DNA of 52,975 bases, from positions 1 to 52,975 of the forward strand of contig NZ_LSJI01000283.1 of the NCBI RefSeq assembly GCF_001557235.1. The letters are read 5' to 3'. The notes below the pieces were generated by a model, which had not been told where the DNA came from, did not search any database, and saw nothing but the letters and a program-made list of their open reading frames with translations. Numbering within the stretch: the first letter of the stretch is position 1; each line of letters opens with the position of its first letter. This stretch comes from Phenylobacterium sp. CCH9-H3 (lineage in GTDB: Bacteria > Pseudomonadota > Alphaproteobacteria > Caulobacterales > Caulobacteraceae). Both the position numbers and the translations under genes were made by a program. Below are positions 8,542 through 17,679 of the stretch, one piece after another.

Positions 8542-8781
8542 ATGCCTGACAAGCCAAAGGCCTGGACCGGAACGGCCGGCAAGCTGGTGATCGGCGCCTT
8601 CGCGCTGACGCTGGTCGGGCTCCTGTTCACGGAGCACCGGCTGCACGTCCTGGGCTGGCTGCCGTTCCTGCTCCTCCTGCTCTGCCCCCTGCTGCACATG
8701 AGCATGCACGGCGGTCACGGCGGCCACGACCAGGACGAGTCCAATGTCTCCGGCGGGGGAAACCCGCCCCACCGGCACTAG
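8542..8781 (+). CDS. DUF2933-like small membrane protein
   Basis: A 79-aa protein with a short polar N-terminus, a hydrophobic stretch (KLVIGAFALTLVGLLF), a second one (LGWLPFLLLLLCPLLHMSMH) and a His/Gly-rich tail (HGGHGGHDQDE). This layout of two helices and a Met/His-rich end is that of DUF2933 proteins, which commonly sit beside copper or heavy-metal ATPases. The ATG at 8542 follows AGGAG about 10 bases upstream. A longer overlapping frame starting at 7633 is not needed. Confidence 0.82.
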   Translation: MPDKPKAWTGTAGKLVIGAFALTLVGLLFTEHRLHVLGWLPFLLLLLCPLLHMSMHGGHGGHDQDESNVSGGGNPPHRH

Positions 8782-8790
8782 GGGGCCGCC

Positions 8791-9453
8791 ATGAACGAGC
8801 CGATGCAAGCCTACGGCCTCTGGTCGCTGGTGATCCTGAATTCCGTCCTGTTCGTCTTCTTCGCCTTCAGCTTCTTCAAGCCCAAGACCAAGCTGGATTG
8901 GCGGGCTTTCGGAGGCTTCAGCGCCTTCGTGGTCGCCCTCTTCACCGAGATGTACGGCTTCCCGCTCACCCTCTACCTGTTCGCCGGCTGGCTGCAGACC
9001 CGCTTCCCCGGCGTGAACTGGATGTCGCATGACGCCGGCCACCTGCTCGAGACGATGTTCGGCTGGAAGGCCAACCCCCACTTTGGGCCCTTCCACCTGT
9101 TGAGCTTCGTCTTCATCGGCGGCGGGTTCTGGCTGATCTCCGCGGCCTGGCCGGTGCTCTACCGCGCCCAGAAGGAGGGGCGGCTGGCGACCACGGGGCT
9201 CTACGCCAAGGTCCGCCACCCGCAGTACGACGGCTTCGTTCTGGTGATGTTCGGCTTCCTGCTGCAGTGGCCGACCCTTCTCACCCTGCTCATGTTCCCG
9301 GTCCTGGTGGTCATGTACTGGCGCCTGGCTCTGGCCGAGGAGCGGGCCACGATCGCCGAGTTCGGCGAAGCCTACCGCGCCTACATGCGTTCCACACCGG
9401 CCTTCGTCCCGCGCCTGCGGGGCGCCAGCCCCGCCGAGCGTCCGGCTCCCTAA
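8791..9453 (+). CDS. Isoprenylcysteine carboxyl methyltransferase-like (ICMT/PEMT) membrane protein
   Basis: A 220-aa integral membrane protein with about five hydrophobic segments. The C-terminal core carries the ICMT/PEMT motif set [20 protein letters not shown] and later the acidic pair [20 protein letters not shown], which bind S-adenosylmethionine. Family members methylate small or lipid substrates at the membrane. In bacteria they recur between DUF2933 and metal ATPase genes, as here, but their substrate is unknown. It starts 10 bp after the DUF2933 stop and is preceded by a GGGGG ribosome site. Confidence 0.82.
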   Translation: MNEPMQAYGLWSLVILNSVLFVFFAFSFFKPKTKLDWRAFGGFSAFVVALFTEMYGFPLTLYLFAGWLQTRFPGVNWMSHDAGHLLETMFGWKANPHFGPFHLLSFVFIGGGFWLISAAWPVLYRAQKEGRLATTGLYAKVRHPQYDGFVLVMFGFLLQWPTLLTLLMFPVLVVMYWRLALAEERATIAEFGEAYRAYMRSTPAFVPRLRGASPAERPAP

Positions 9454-9467
9454 CCGCCAGTCCGAGA

Positions 9468-11903
9468 GTGCCCATCTTGCAAACCACCACGGTCGACGTC
9501 ACCAGCTTCCGCACGCCGCTCGATCCCTTGGTGGTGGAGCGCAAGCTACGCGGCCTGGCCGGCGTCACGGCGGTCACGGCGAACTTCGCCTCCGCCTCCG
9601 CCACCATCACCTTCGACGAGACCCGCACCAGCGTGGAGACCCTGCGTGAAGCGGTCCGGGCCTGCGGCTTCCACTGTCGCGGCGAGGTGGTTCCGCGCCA
9701 CGTCTGCGTCCCCGGCGAGGACACCGTCCCACCGGACCACCCGCACGCGCCGGCGCAGGGGGCGTCCCGGCGCGACCACGGCGCACATGCGGGCCACGAG
9801 GCCGCCGCAGCGGCGGCGGGCGGCCCAGCCGTCAAGGCTCACGCCGACCACGGTGACGACAGCATGGCGGAGATGGGCCACGGGCCGGGCATGGACATGC
9901 AGTCGATGGCCCGCGACATGCGCAACCGCTTCGTGGTGGCGCTCGCCTTCACCATCCCGATCTTCTTCCTCGCTCCCATGGGGATGGACGTGCTGCGCGT
10001 CGACCCCCCGTTCGGCTGGGACCTCGACCTGGTGCTGTTCGTGCTGGCCAGCGGCGCGATCCTGTGGCCCAGTTGGCCGTTCTTCATCGCCGCGGTGCGC
10101 GCGCTGCGGCGCGGCGTGTTCAACATGGCCGTGCTGGTGCTGCTGAGCGTCGGCACCGGCTACCTGTTCAGCGTCGGGACCACCTTCCTGTTCGAGGCGG
10201 AGAACTTCTACGAGGCCTCCGCCCTGCTGCTCGTCTTCATCCTGCTCGGCCACTGGCTGGAGATGCGCGCCCGCGCCGGCGCCTCGGAGGCGATCCGGCG
10301 GCTCATGGACCTGGCCCCGCCCACCGCCAAGGTGCTCCGCGACGGCGTGGAGGTGGAGGTCCCCACCTCGCAGGTGCAGGTGGGCGACCGCGTCGTGGTC
10401 CGTCCCGGCGGCAAGATCCCGGTGGACGGGCTCATTGAGGACGGCGCCTCGGAGATCGACGAGTCGATGCTGACGGGCGAGTCCCTGCCGGTCTCCAAGA
10501 CGGTCGGCGACGAGGTGGTCGGCGGATCGATGAACAAGACCGGCGCCTTCCGCTACCGCGCCACCAAGGTCGGTTCCGACACCGCGCTCGCCCAGATCGT
10601 CAAGCTCGTCCAGGAGGCGCAGAACTCCAAGGCGCCGGCGCAGCTGCTGGCCGACCGCGCCTCCCAGTGGCTGGTGCTCGCGGCGATCGTGATCGGCCTG
10701 CTCACCTTCGCGGTGTGGTTCTGGATCATCGGCCAGACCCTGCTTTTCGCGCTCACCCTCACCATCACCGTCTTCGTCATCGCCTGTCCGGACGCGCTCG
10801 GCCTCGCCACGCCCATGGCCATCATGGTGGGCACGGGCCTCGGGGCGGCCCACGGCATCCTGATCAAGGACGCCGCGGCGCTCGAGGAGGCCGTGAAGCT
10901 CGACGTCATCATCTTCGACAAGACCGGCACGCTCACCATGGGCCAGCCCAAGGTGGTGCAGGTGGTCCCCGCCCCCGGCGTCGACGAGGCGGCGGTGGTC
11001 GCCGTTGCGGCCGCCATCGAACAGGGCTCGGAACACCACATCGCCGTGGCGGTCGCCGAGCACGCCAAGGGGATGTCCCTACCCCAGGCGATAGGTTTCA
11101 CGGCCTTTGAGGGCAAGGGCGTGCGGGCCGTTGTCGATGGCCGCGAAACCTTCTCCGGCAACCGCATGCTGATGCAGGACCACGGGATCGAGCTCGGCGC
11201 GCTGGCGGCCGAGTCGGAGCGCCTGCAGGGCGCCGGCCGCACCGTCGCCCACATCGCCCAGGACGGACGCGTCATCGGGCTGATCGCGGTGGCCGATGCG
11301 CCGCGGCCCACGGCGCGGGCCACGATCGAGCGGCTGCAGGACCTGGGCGTGAAGGTGGCGATGATCACCGGCGACAACCTGGGCACCGCTCAGCGCATCG
11401 GCCGCGAGCTCGGCATCGACATCGTGCTGGCGGAGGTCCTGCCGGGCGAGAAGGCGGCCAAGGTCAAGGAGCTGCAGGCCCAGGGCAACAAGGTCGGCAT
11501 GGTAGGCGACGGCGTCAACGACGCCCCCGCGCTCACCCAGGCGGACGTTGGCTTCGCCATCGGCGCCGGCACCGACGTGGCCATCGAAAGCGCCGACGTG
11601 GTGCTGATGCGCAGCGACACGCTCGATGTGGTGAAGGCCGTGGAGCTGTCGCGCGCCACCCTTCGCAAGATGCACCAGAACCTCTGGTGGGCCGTCGGCT
11701 ACAACGTGGTGGCCTTCCCGCTTGCGGCGGGCGTGCTCTACCCCTTCACCCTGAGCCCCGAGGTGGCCGCCATCGCCATGTCGGGCAGCTCGGTGCTGGT
11801 GGCGGTCAACGCCCTGCTGCTCAAGCGGCTGCGGCTGGGCGAGGCTCGGCCGCATCGCGGCCGCCGCACACCGGCGGCTCCACCCGTGGAACAGCCGGCT
11901 TGA
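9468..11903 (+). CDS. P1B-type heavy-metal ATPase with CPD instead of CPC
   Basis: About 811 aa from the GTG at 9468, 15 bp after the methyltransferase gene. An N-terminal HMA-like fold (about residues 5-66) lacks the GMTCxxC metal loop, and a His-rich linker follows. The membrane core is standard: TGES, phosphorylation motif DKTGTLT (Asp about 484), [10 protein letters not shown], and late helices [11 protein letters not shown] and [16 protein letters not shown] as in Cu(I) pumps. The translocation motif in helix 6 is CPDALG (Cys about 440) where CopA has CPC, so one metal-binding Cys is an Asp. Cu or another soft/transition metal is likely; specificity is uncertain. An upstream in-frame extension to 9267 overlaps the previous gene and is rejected. 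Confidence 0.9.
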   Translation: MPILQTTTVDVTSFRTPLDPLVVERKLRGLAGVTAVTANFASASATITFDETRTSVETLREAVRACGFHCRGEVVPRHVCVPGEDTVPPDHPHAPAQGASRRDHGAHAGHEAAAAAAGGPAVKAHADHGDDSMAEMGHGPGMDMQSMARDMRNRFVVALAFTIPIFFLAPMGMDVLRVDPPFGWDLDLVLFVLASGAILWPSWPFFIAAVRALRRGVFNMAVLVLLSVGTGYLFSVGTTFLFEAENFYEASALLLVFILLGHWLEMRARAGASEAIRRLMDLAPPTAKVLRDGVEVEVPTSQVQVGDRVVVRPGGKIPVDGLIEDGASEIDESMLTGESLPVSKTVGDEVVGGSMNKTGAFRYRATKVGSDTALAQIVKLVQEAQNSKAPAQLLADRASQWLVLAAIVIGLLTFAVWFWIIGQTLLFALTLTITVFVIACPDALGLATPMAIMVGTGLGAAHGILIKDAAALEEAVKLDVIIFDKTGTLTMGQPKVVQVVPAPGVDEAAVVAVAAAIEQGSEHHIAVAVAEHAKGMSLPQAIGFTAFEGKGVRAVVDGRETFSGNRMLMQDHGIELGALAAESERLQGAGRTVAHIAQDGRVIGLIAVADAPRPTARATIERLQDLGVKVAMITGDNLGTAQRIGRELGIDIVLAEVLPGEKAAKVKELQAQGNKVGMVGDGVNDAPALTQADVGFAIGAGTDVAIESADVVLMRSDTLDVVKAVELSRATLRKMHQNLWWAVGYNVVAFPLAAGVLYPFTLSPEVAAIAMSGSSVLVAVNALLLKRLRLGEARPHRGRRTPAAPPVEQPA

Positions 11904-13084
11904 GCCCTCTGCCCACGGCCCGGCCGGCGGCCGGGTGGACGATCCCGGTCCTGATGCTGACCGCCTTTTCGGTGGCCACCGGCTACGGGATCGCCCTGCC
12001 GCGCCTGCCGGCCCTCCTGAGCGCGCTTCCGGGCGCCGGCGGCGAGGCCTGGCGCGCGCAGCACCTGGGCGGCGTCACCGCCGCCTTCTTCGGCGCCGCC
12101 CTCGTGGCGGCGCCTCTTTGGGGCCGGCTCTCCGACCGGTTCGGGCGGCGGCGGATCCTGGCGCTCGGCGGCCTCGGTTTCGCCCTGTCGTTCTTGGCGA
12201 CGGGCCTCTCGCTCGAGCTCTGGCAGCTCTATCTGGCTCGTGGGCTCGACGGCGCCTTCTCTGCCGCCGTCGCCCCGGCGGCCCTGGCCTACCTGGCGGA
12301 CCGTTGGCCCGCGGGCGACGCGCGGGCCCGACGCTTCGCCTGGCTGAACGCCTCGGTGCTCGCCGGCTACCTGGCCGGGCCGCTGATCGGGGAAGCCGCC
12401 GCGCGCCTCGGCCCGCTCGCCCCCTACGCCGCCCCGGCCGCGGCCGCTGCTGCAGGCGCCCTGCTGACGGCGATCCTGCCGCGGGCGCGGCGCGGCGCGG
12501 GAGCCCAGGCCGCGCTGCGCTCGCAGCTCGGCGCGCGCGCCTGGCTGCTCGGGGTCTCGGCGGTAGCCGGCGGCGCGGTCGTGGCGCAGGAGATCGCCGC
12601 CGCCGTCCCCCTGGGCGCGGGCCCGGACGGCCGCACCGCCATGGCCCTGCTCCTGAGTTTCTGTGGCGGAGTGATGTTCCTCACCCAGGTGGGAATCTTC
12701 TCGGGACGCGACGCGGCCGCCCGCGGTGTCCGCCTCGTGCGCCCGCTGCTCCTGGGCCTGGCCGTCGCCCTGGCGCTGTCCCCCTTCGCCCAAGGCTTCT
12801 GGCTCCTCGCCCTGGCGGTCACCGGCGTCGCCTCCGCCGCGGCGGCCCTGACGGTTCTGGCGAGCTACCTCACCTCGCGCCTCCCGGGCCCGCAGGGGGC
12901 CGGCCTTGGCCTGCAATACGCTGCCTTAAGCGGCGGGCAGCTGGCGGGCGCCCTCGGGGCGGGCGCCTCCGCGGCGGCGGGGGTCCCGGCGGCGCTGTGG
13001 GCGGCCGCCCTCCTGGCCTTGGTCCTGGCGGCGACGCCGCGCCGACCCTCCGACCCCCGCGGGGCTCCGACCCGGGCGCCCTAG
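11900..13084 (+). CDS. MFS transporter
   Basis: About 394 aa with twelve predicted helices. The MFS loop-2/3 signature appears as [20 protein letters not shown] near residue 75 and again more weakly in the second half. The start is a TTG at 11900 overlapping the ATPase stop (TTGA), which suggests coupling; an ATG at 11954 is an alternative. It resembles drug/metabolite exporters and the two MFS proteins at 37.4 and 39.6 kb. Its stop shares the palindrome CTAG with the stop of the convergent PRPP-synthetase-like gene. Confidence 0.82.
   Translation: MSPLPTARPAAGWTIPVLMLTAFSVATGYGIALPRLPALLSALPGAGGEAWRAQHLGGVTAAFFGAALVAAPLWGRLSDRFGRRRILALGGLGFALSFLATGLSLELWQLYLARGLDGAFSAAVAPAALAYLADRWPAGDARARRFAWLNASVLAGYLAGPLIGEAAARLGPLAPYAAPAAAAAAGALLTAILPRARRGAGAQAALRSQLGARAWLLGVSAVAGGAVVAQEIAAAVPLGAGPDGRTAMALLLSFCGGVMFLTQVGIFSGRDAAARGVRLVRPLLLGLAVALALSPFAQGFWLLALAVTGVASAAAALTVLASYLTSRLPGPQGAGLGLQYAALSGGQLAGALGAGASAAAGVPAALWAAALLALVLAATPRRPSDPRGAPTRAP
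13081..13084. other. Shared CTAG: overlapping stop codons of convergent genes
   Basis: The palindrome CTAG contains TAG of the MFS gene on the plus strand and TAG of the PRPP-synthetase-like gene on the minus strand. There is no intergenic space and so no room for a terminator between the two genes. Confidence 0.9.
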
Positions 13085-13959
13085 GCGCGAAGCGCCTCGG
13101 CGAACAGTCCCGCCAAACCGATCGCGTTGCTCTCATGCGGCACGCTGTCCGTGGAGACGACCCGCGCCGCGGCCGCCGAGAGGCGCGCAAACGCGTCATC
13201 GGCGAACAAGGGATGGACCGCCAGGCACACCGGCGGAGGCAGGCCCGCGTGGGCGAGGCCGTCGGCGGCCTGCAGCATGGTGCGGCCCGACGAGACGATG
13301 TCGTCCACCAGCACGGGGGTGCGGTCACGCCAGGCGGAGAGGTCCGGCAGGCTGATCCGCACGTCGCGGTCGCCGCGCCGCTCCTTGCGCAACACGACGG
13401 CCGGCGCCCCGGCCCCGGCCGCCACTTCCGAAACCCACTGCTCGCTCTCCGCATCCGGCCCGATGATCAGCGGCCGGGCGACCTCGGCGGCAATCCACCT
13501 CGCCAGGGCCGGCGCGGCGTGCAGGACGTCGGTGGGAACCGTGTAGATCTCCGACATGGTCTTGCGACGGTGCAGATGAGGATCGGCGGTCAGCAGGCGG
13601 TCGAACTCGCCCGACAGCAGCGCCGCGAAATGGTTCGAGGTCACGGCCTCCCCCGATTGGAAACGCTTGTCCTGCCGCATGTAGGCTAGGTAGGGCGCCA
13701 CGAGCGTGAGCCTGGTCGCGCCCAGTTCCCGCGCCGTGCGCGCCGCATAGATTAGCCGCAGGAACTGCGGGTCCGGATCGGCGAGGGTGCAGACGACCAG
13801 AACCTCGGCCCCCGCAGGGTCGCCCTCCAGGCGAAGGTAGGTCTCGCCGTCCGGGAACCGCCGCGTCTCCATCGGCAGCGTCTCCACCTGCAGCGCCTGG
13901 GCCAGCCGGCCGGCGAAGCCCGCGTTGCCCGGCATGGCGAGAACGACTCGGCGGCTCAT
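13081..13959 (-). CDS. prs: Ribose-phosphate pyrophosphokinase-like protein
   Basis: 292 aa. PRPP synthetase makes phosphoribosyl pyrophosphate from ribose 5-phosphate and ATP. Visible motifs: RRFPDGETY near residue 33, YMRQDKRFQSGE (93-104), the DPHLH loop (126-130), KERRGDRDV (flexible loop, 192-200) and the PRPP loop VLVDDIVSSGRTM (216-228). It is shorter and more diverged than the housekeeping enzyme (about 310-315 aa), so it is probably a specialised paralogue. The ATG overlaps the upstream phosphorylase stop (ATGA). The three-gene operon suggests salvage of nucleotides released from RNA. Confidence 0.87.
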   Translation of the reverse strand: MSRRVVLAMPGNAGFAGRLAQALQVETLPMETRRFPDGETYLRLEGDPAGAEVLVVCTLADPDPQFLRLIYAARTARELGATRLTLVAPYLAYMRQDKRFQSGEAVTSNHFAALLSGEFDRLLTADPHLHRRKTMSEIYTVPTDVLHAAPALARWIAAEVARPLIIGPDAESEQWVSEVAAGAGAPAVVLRKERRGDRDVRISLPDLSAWRDRTPVLVDDIVSSGRTMLQAADGLAHAGLPPPVCLAVHPLFADDAFARLSAAAARVVSTDSVPHESNAIGLAGLFAEALRA

Positions 13960-15470
13960 GCCTCGACCTTCATCAGATCCGGGTTCTGGCGCGCGTAGTC
14001 GAGGGCGTAGGCCAGCTCGCCGGGTGAGCCCGCATGGACCATCACCCAAGGCTGGCCGGCCGCCACCTCGTCGCCGAGCCGCGCCATCAGGCGGACGCCG
14101 GCGGCCTTCACGTCGGGGGCGCCCGCGAGCTTGGCGAGGCGGGCGATCTTGCGGTTGTTGATGTGAATGACGCGACCGCCGTGCTGGGCGGTCAGCGGAT
14201 GGGTGTGGCCCGCGACCGGCGGCGTCCGCATGCCGCCCTGCGCCTCGCAGATGGCCTGGAACTTGCGCCAGGCCCGGCCGTCCGCGAGCGTGGCCTCGGC
14301 GAGCGCGAGCCCCTCGCCGGCCGCCGCGGCCCCGCCGAACTCCAGCGCCTCGCCCGCGAGCACACAGGCGTGGCGGCGCAGGTCGGGCGGCGCATCGGGC
14401 GCGTTCTGCAGCACCGCCAGAACGTCCAGGGCCTCGAGGGCGGGTCCCACCCCGCGGCCCACCGGCTGGGTCCCGTCGGAGAGCACGCACCGTGTGGCGA
14501 GCCCGAATTCGGCGGCCACCTTCGACAGCGTGTCCGAAAGCTCGCGGGCCGCCGCCTCGGTGCGCACCTTGGCGGTGGGTCCCACGGGGATGTCGAGCAC
14601 CACGTGGGTGGACCCCGCGGCGATCTTCTTGGAGAGCACGGAGGCCACCAGCTGCCCCTCGGTGTCCACGTCGAGCACGCGCTCCACGCGGATGAAGATG
14701 TCGTCCGCGGGGCTCAGCCGCACCGCGCCGCCCCAGGCGATGCAGCCGCCCTCCAGCGCCACCACGCGGCGGATGGCCGCCAGGTCGAGGTCCACCGGCG
14801 CCAGGGTCTCCATGGTGTCGGCGGTGCCGGCCGGCGAGGTGATCGCCCGCGAGGACGTCTTGGGCATAGTGAGCCCGCAGGCGGCCACGATGGCCACGAC
14901 CAGGGGGGTGGTGCGGTTGCCCGGCAGCCCGCCTACCGAATGCTTGTCCATCACCACCGGACCGGGCCAGCTGAGCCGTTCGCCGGCGTCGATCATGGCG
15001 CGGGTCAAGGCCACCGTCTCTGGCAGGTCGAGCGGCAGGGCGGACGAGGCGGTGAGGAAGGCCGCCAGATGGATGTCGGTGTAGCGGCCGGCGGCGATGT
15101 CGCCCACGATCCCGTGCAGGTCGCCGGGCGAGAGCCGCTGGCCGTAGATGCGGCGGCGCACGCTGGAGAGCGACTCCAGCGCGGGCGCGTGGCGCACCGT
15201 GACCGGCGCGCCGTCCGCTGCGCCCAGGCGCGTCCACACCGACTCCGAGAGCCCGGCCTCGTCGTGGCCGAGCCAGTCGTCGTCCACCTGATAGAGCGTG
15301 GCGTAGACTTCCCGGCCGTTGGCGGAGATCGCCACCTGGGTGTGGGCGGTCAGCCCCTCCGCGCGGCACACGTGGCAGTCGGTACGCATCAGCACCACCG
15401 CCTCGTGCTGCGTCACCAGGCCCAGGCGTCGCGCCACGAGGCGCGGCGCCTCGCCCCCGGTCGCGGTCAC
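13956..15470 (-). CDS. Thymidine phosphorylase-family nucleoside/nucleotide phosphorylase
   Basis: About 504 aa from a GTG at 15470 that overlaps the upstream stop (GTGA). It contains the pyrimidine-phosphorylase core: VMDKHSVGGLPGNRTTPLVV and SSRAITSPAGTADTMETL, the latter lining the phosphate site, plus the C-terminal barrel-sandwich domain. The N-terminal extension of about 80 aa and the overall length fit the archaeal-type group that includes AMP phosphorylases, rather than E. coli DeoA (440 aa). The substrate may therefore be a nucleoside monophosphate or a nucleoside. With PRPP synthetase downstream and a nuclease-like enzyme upstream it forms a plausible RNA-nucleotide recycling operon. 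Confidence 0.87.
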   Translation of the reverse strand: MTATGGEAPRLVARRLGLVTQHEAVVLMRTDCHVCRAEGLTAHTQVAISANGREVYATLYQVDDDWLGHDEAGLSESVWTRLGAADGAPVTVRHAPALESLSSVRRRIYGQRLSPGDLHGIVGDIAAGRYTDIHLAAFLTASSALPLDLPETVALTRAMIDAGERLSWPGPVVMDKHSVGGLPGNRTTPLVVAIVAACGLTMPKTSSRAITSPAGTADTMETLAPVDLDLAAIRRVVALEGGCIAWGGAVRLSPADDIFIRVERVLDVDTEGQLVASVLSKKIAAGSTHVVLDIPVGPTAKVRTEAAARELSDTLSKVAAEFGLATRCVLSDGTQPVGRGVGPALEALDVLAVLQNAPDAPPDLRRHACVLAGEALEFGGAAAAGEGLALAEATLADGRAWRKFQAICEAQGGMRTPPVAGHTHPLTAQHGGRVIHINNRKIARLAKLAGAPDVKAAGVRLMARLGDEVAAGQPWVMVHAGSPGELAYALDYARQNPDLMKVEA

Positions 15471-16825
15471 AGCTCGTACCTCTGCATGGGCGCCGAAACG
15501 GTGCACGGCCAGCCAAGCTCCCCTTCGATGCGGGTGCGCAAGGTCTCCGACGCATCGGGTTCGCCGTGGACGATGAAGGTCCGCTTCGGGGGCCGCTTGA
15601 ACCCGCCGAGCCAGCGCAGGATCTCCTCGGCGTCGGCGTGCGCCGACAGCATCGGCAGGTTTCTGACCTCCGCATGGATCGGGATCCATTGGCCGTGGAT
15701 CTTCACCTCCTTTGCGCCGCCCAGCAGGGCCGAGCCGCGCGTGCCCGCCGCCTGGAAGCCGGAGAACAGGATCAGGTTGCGCCGGTCGGGGCCGTAGGCC
15801 TTCAAATGGTGCAGGACGCGGCCACCGGTGGCCATGCCGCTGGCCGCGATGATCACCTTGGGCATGGTGTTGCGGGTGATCTCCTTGGACGCCTCTACGT
15901 CGCGAGTGTAGGTGGCCACCGCGCAGGCTGCGCGGCAGACCTCGGGGGTCAGCCGGTGGTCGTCCAGGTGGCTGCAGAGCATCTCGCTCGCATCGATCGC
16001 CATGGGGCTGTCGAGGTATACCGGCACGAGCCCGATGCGGCCCGCCTGCTTGAGCTTCCAGATGTGGTAGAGCAGCGCCTGGGCGCGACCGACCGCGAAC
16101 GCCGGGATCACCACGGTCCCGCCCCGCTGGATGGTGCGCTCGATGGCCTTGCCCAGCGCCTCCGTGGAATCGGTCTGCTCATGGCGGCGGTTGCCATAGG
16201 TGGACTCGACGAGCAGGTAATCCGCCTCCGGGACGGGTTCAGGGTCGCGCATCATCTCATCGTCGTAGCGGCCAAGATCGCCGGAGAAGACCACCTTGCG
16301 GCCGGCCCACTCGAGCTCGGCCGTGGCGGCCCCGAGAATGTGGCCGGCCCGGCGCAGCACGAGCCTGGCCCCGCCCGGCAGTTGCAACGGCTTGTGGACC
16401 TCGGCCGGAGAGAAGAACTCCAGGGCCCGCTCGGCGTCGCGCACGCCGTAGAGAGGCAGGGCCGGCTTGTGCTTGGAATAGCCGTAGCGGTTCGCCCGGT
16501 CCGCGTCGCTCTCCTGGATGTGCCCGCTGTCCCTCAGCAGAATGTCGCAGAGCTCCATCGTCGCGTGGGTGGAAACGATCCGTTCCCGGAAGCCTTCCTT
16601 GACCAGCTTCGGGATATATCCGGAGTGGTCGAGGTGGGCGTGGGTGAGCACCACCCCGCCAAGCTTGGCCGCATCGACCGGGAACGGCGCCCAGTTCTGC
16701 TCGCGCAGCGCCTTCTGGCCCTGGAAGAGGCCGCAATCCACCAGGAGCGAGCGCCCCTGCGACTGGAGCAGGTGCTTCGAGCCGGTGACGGTGCCGGCCC
16801 CCCCGAGGCTGGTCAAACTAAGCAT
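15467..16825 (-). CDS. MBL-fold/beta-CASP RNase-like metallo-hydrolase
   Basis: 452 aa. The metallo-beta-lactamase zinc motif HAHLDHSG (62-69) is followed by GAATAELEW and VVFSGDLGRY (later His/Asp ligands), a beta-CASP region (AFAVGRAQALLYHIW; SPMAIDASEML; ASGMATGGRVLHHL) and a C-terminal RMMBL-like segment (LSAHADAEEILRWL, FIVHGEP). This domain order is that of CPSF73/RNase J-related RNases (COG1236). It is the first gene of the coupled operon with the phosphorylase and PRPP synthetase. RNA is the expected substrate from family knowledge; activity is not shown here. Confidence 0.88.
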   Translation of the reverse strand: MLSLTSLGGAGTVTGSKHLLQSQGRSLLVDCGLFQGQKALREQNWAPFPVDAAKLGGVVLTHAHLDHSGYIPKLVKEGFRERIVSTHATMELCDILLRDSGHIQESDADRANRYGYSKHKPALPLYGVRDAERALEFFSPAEVHKPLQLPGGARLVLRRAGHILGAATAELEWAGRKVVFSGDLGRYDDEMMRDPEPVPEADYLLVESTYGNRRHEQTDSTEALGKAIERTIQRGGTVVIPAFAVGRAQALLYHIWKLKQAGRIGLVPVYLDSPMAIDASEMLCSHLDDHRLTPEVCRAACAVATYTRDVEASKEITRNTMPKVIIAASGMATGGRVLHHLKAYGPDRRNLILFSGFQAAGTRGSALLGGAKEVKIHGQWIPIHAEVRNLPMLSAHADAEEILRWLGGFKRPPKRTFIVHGEPDASETLRTRIEGELGWPCTVSAPMQRYEL

Positions 16826-16985
16826 ACGCGGTCCTTATGATGGTTTTCCTGGCGCGCTGGCCCAGGCGAGACCAAGACGCCGCCGCTGGCGAGTCCTTAC
16901 ACGCGGGGCCGCCGTGGCGCCTTGCGCACGGTCAAGGCCCAGGCTGCGCTCCACTGCGACTTGCGCGACGCCCGGATCCCAAGCG

Positions 16986-17678
16986 CTAGGCGCTGGGAGC
17001 CTCGACGAGCGCGTCGGGCCGCTCGTTCGGATTGTCGGGACCCGCCGGGAAAGGCTCCGCGAGGAGCCGCCCGCACCGTTCGATCGCCGCCACGAAGCCG
17101 TCGGCCGCGCGTCCCGCCCGAACGCCCGCCACCAGGTCGGCGACGACCATCGCCCAGGCGGCGTCCTCCACCTGTGCACTGACCCCAGGATCGGCAATCA
17201 CCTCGGCGCGCTGCTCGTAGAGGGAGACAAAGATCAGCACCCCGGTCCGCTCGCGGGTGTGGCCCAGGCCCGCGGCGTGGAACTGCTCCAGGGCGCGGTC
17301 GCGCACCCGCGCCCGCTTGAGGGACAACGGGATCAGCCGGCGCCGGAGGGACGGGACGGACGCCAGCGCGAAGACGCCGAGGAACAGCCCGGCCTGCAGC
17401 AGGGCGTAGCCCACGGGGGTCGCCAGCACAGGGGCCCGCAGGATCTCGTACGCCGCAGACACCGGGCCGATCGCCAGCTCCAGGCCCTGCGCCGCGCTGG
17501 CGAGCGCCAGCACCAGCAGGGGCAGCACGAGCGCCCCCATGGCTGCCCAGGCCAGCGGGACTTCCGCATAGGGCGCCGCCTGGTCGGTCACCACGCAAAC
17601 GATCTCGCCTCGCGTGGTCGCCTCGGCCGCGGCGACCGCGCGGGCGATGCGGTCGTGATCCGTTGACTTAAGCAGCAT
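16986..17678 (-). CDS. TPM-domain membrane protein (COG3762-like)
   Basis: About 230 aa, start ATG 17678 (MLLKSTDHDRIARAVAAAEA), 2 bp after the stop of the preceding TPM gene; the open frame extends further upstream but that would overlap it. The N-terminal part begins a TPM-like fold (TTRGEIVCVV), then two to three hydrophobic segments interrupt it (about residues 45-65 and 92-120), and the remaining TPM part follows (TGVLIFVSLYEQRAEVIADPGV). It forms an operon with a YgcG-type TPM protein and LemA, a combination seen in many bacteria and thought to act at the envelope. Molecular function is unknown. Confidence 0.8.
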   Translation of the reverse strand: MLLKSTDHDRIARAVAAAEATTRGEIVCVVTDQAAPYAEVPLAWAAMGALVLPLLVLALASAAQGLELAIGPVSAAYEILRAPVLATPVGYALLQAGLFLGVFALASVPSLRRRLIPLSLKRARVRDRALEQFHAAGLGHTRERTGVLIFVSLYEQRAEVIADPGVSAQVEDAAWAMVVADLVAGVRAGRAADGFVAAIERCGRLLAEPFPAGPDNPNERPDALVEAPSA

Positions 17679-17679
17679 C

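Noticed and set aside
7633..8781. 382-aa plus-strand open frame
   Set aside because: Its first 300 residues are Pro/Arg-rich and overlap the lipoprotein gene; only the last 79 residues (DUF2933) are supported.
9546..11063. 505-aa minus-strand open frame
   Set aside because: Antisense shadow of the P-type ATPase, His/Asp/Gly-rich without fold.
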